Shown one piece after another: positions 5,850 to 6,507 of a stretch of DNA of 6,507 bases. The stretch comes from an uncultured Acidobacteriota bacterium (lineage in GTDB: Bacteria > Acidobacteriota > Terriglobia > Terriglobales > Acidobacteriaceae). The DNA is taken from contig CAILBQ010000394.1 in the NCBI GenBank assembly GCA_903832475.1, positions 1-6,507 on the forward strand, given 5' to 3'. The notes under the pieces were generated by a model, which made no database searches, was not told the DNA's origin, and saw only the letters and a program-made list of their open reading frames with translations. Both the position numbers and the translations under genes were made by a program. The stretch's first letter is position 1. Every line of letters begins with the position of its first letter.

Positions 5850-6507
5850 TCAGGATTGCGTTGGGGCGTTGAGCCGTGCGGTGATCGCCTCCACATCGTA
5901 TACGCAGCCACCCCAGATGCCGCCACTCGCCTGGACCAGCGCGGCCCACAGCTTTGTATCGTCCGGCAGATCGGGATGGGGTTGGAGGTCGGGCCGCGAG
6001 GAGCGGTGGGAGAGGATTTCAGCGCCTGAATCCGCGCCGAAGACATGCATGCTGTCGCCGATGAGATGGATGGTGCCGGTGAGGTTGGTGCGGTCGATGA
6101 GGATCTGGATTTGATCGCCTTCGAGAAGCTTGCCGAGGGCGCCGCCGGCGAGCGCTTCGGGAGCGATGTGGCCGATACAGGCTCCAGTGGAGACTCCGCT
6201 GAAGCGGGCGTCGGTGAGTACCGCGACATGCTTGCCAAAGGGGAGGGCTTTGAGGGCAGAGGTGATCTGGTAGATCTCCTGCATGCCGGCGCCCATGGGT
6301 CCGCTGCAGGTGAGCACCAGAACATCTCCCGCGACGATCTGGCCGGTCTTGATGGCGGCGATGGCGGCAGCCTCAGTGGTGAATATGCGAGCCGGACCGG
6401 TGTGGCTGTATCGGCCGTGTTGGTCGATGAGCGTCGGATCGATGGAGGTGCTCTTGATGACGGAACCTTGAGGCGCGAGATTGCCGGTGGGGACGCAGAC
6501 GGTGGAG
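5850..6507 (-). CDS. YjhG/YagF-type sugar-acid (D-xylonate) dehydratase, IlvD/Edd family, C-terminal part
   Basis: The frame is open to the right edge and ends at TGA (5852-5850), giving 218 visible C-terminal residues of a protein normally near 650. IlvD/Edd landmarks are GNLAPQGSVIK near the visible start, the CSGPMGAGMQE loop, and TDARFSGVSTG with the presumed catalytic Ser encoded at 6198-6200, followed by GHIAPEALAGG. The variant wording GPMGAGM-EIYQITSALK and the C-terminal DDTKLWAAL-ASGGIWGGCVYD block match the E. coli YjhG/YagF subgroup rather than IlvD, Edd or Caulobacter XylD. Characterised YjhG and YagF dehydrate D-xylonate to 2-keto-3-deoxy-D-xylonate. The iron-sulfur cysteines lie in the missing N-terminal part. 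There is no start codon in the window; an internal GTG (6317) is not the start, because homology continues upstream of it. It is the first visible gene of the operon and probably cytoplasmic. D-galactonate or another aldonate are alternative substrates. Confidence 0.87.
   Translation of the reverse strand, partial: STVCVPTGNLAPQGSVIKSTSIDPTLIDQHGRYSHTGPARIFTTEAAAIAAIKTGQIVAGDVLVLTCSGPMGAGMQEIYQITSALKALPFGKHVAVLTDARFSGVSTGACIGHIAPEALAGGALGKLLEGDQIQILIDRTNLTGTIHLIGDSMHVFGADSGAEILSHRSSRPDLQPHPDLPDDTKLWAALVQASGGIWGGCVYDVEAITARLNAPTQS

Noticed and set aside
1..6507. RNA genes, CRISPR arrays, insertion sequences, attachment sites
   Set aside because: No tRNA-like cloverleaf, regularly spaced repeats, transposase motifs or terminal inverted repeats were seen. 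Apart from the 148-base gap, intergenic spaces are under 40 bases.

Overview
The window is a GC-rich bacterial segment, and every gene I can support lies on the minus strand, so transcription runs from high to low coordinates. Protein style and gene content suggest a soil Acidobacteriota (Terriglobales-like) genome. The pointers are a periplasmic PQQ dehydrogenase with built-in cytochrome c, a COG5368-type glucanase with a Tat signal, and a non-phosphorylative sugar-acid pathway. This taxonomic guess is inference; no marker gene is present.

Layout in transcription order: (1) 6507-5850, C-terminal third of an IlvD/Edd-family dehydratase of the YjhG/YagF (D-xylonate dehydratase) type, cut by the window edge; (2) 5810-4989, a fumarylacetoacetate-hydrolase-fold protein, probably a 2-keto-3-deoxy-pentonate dehydratase (XylX/KdaD role); (3) 4957-3386, an alpha-ketoglutarate-semialdehyde dehydrogenase type aldehyde dehydrogenase; (4) 3362-939, an exported PQQ beta-propeller dehydrogenase with two tandem cytochrome c modules inserted in the propeller. 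The junctions are only 39, 31 and 23 bases, so these four look like one operon. A 148-base gap with hairpins and a possible promoter follows, then (5) 790-1, the N-terminal part of a Tat-exported glucoamylase-like/GH144-like glycoside hydrolase that runs off the left edge.

Together genes 1-4 fit a Weimberg-type (oxidative, non-phosphorylative) pentose route. The PQQ enzyme would oxidise an aldose in the periplasm and pass electrons to its own hemes. The sugar acid would then be dehydrated twice in the cytoplasm (genes 1 and 2) to alpha-ketoglutarate semialdehyde, and gene 3 would oxidise that to alpha-ketoglutarate. A lactonase, a transporter and a regulator are not visible and may lie beyond 6507.

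The most unusual point is the combination: a quinohemoprotein with a duplicated heme module placed last in a pathway operon that elsewhere uses an NAD(P)-dependent sugar dehydrogenase. The other large open frames on the plus strand are antisense shadows of these genes. No RNA gene, CRISPR array, insertion sequence or attachment site was seen.
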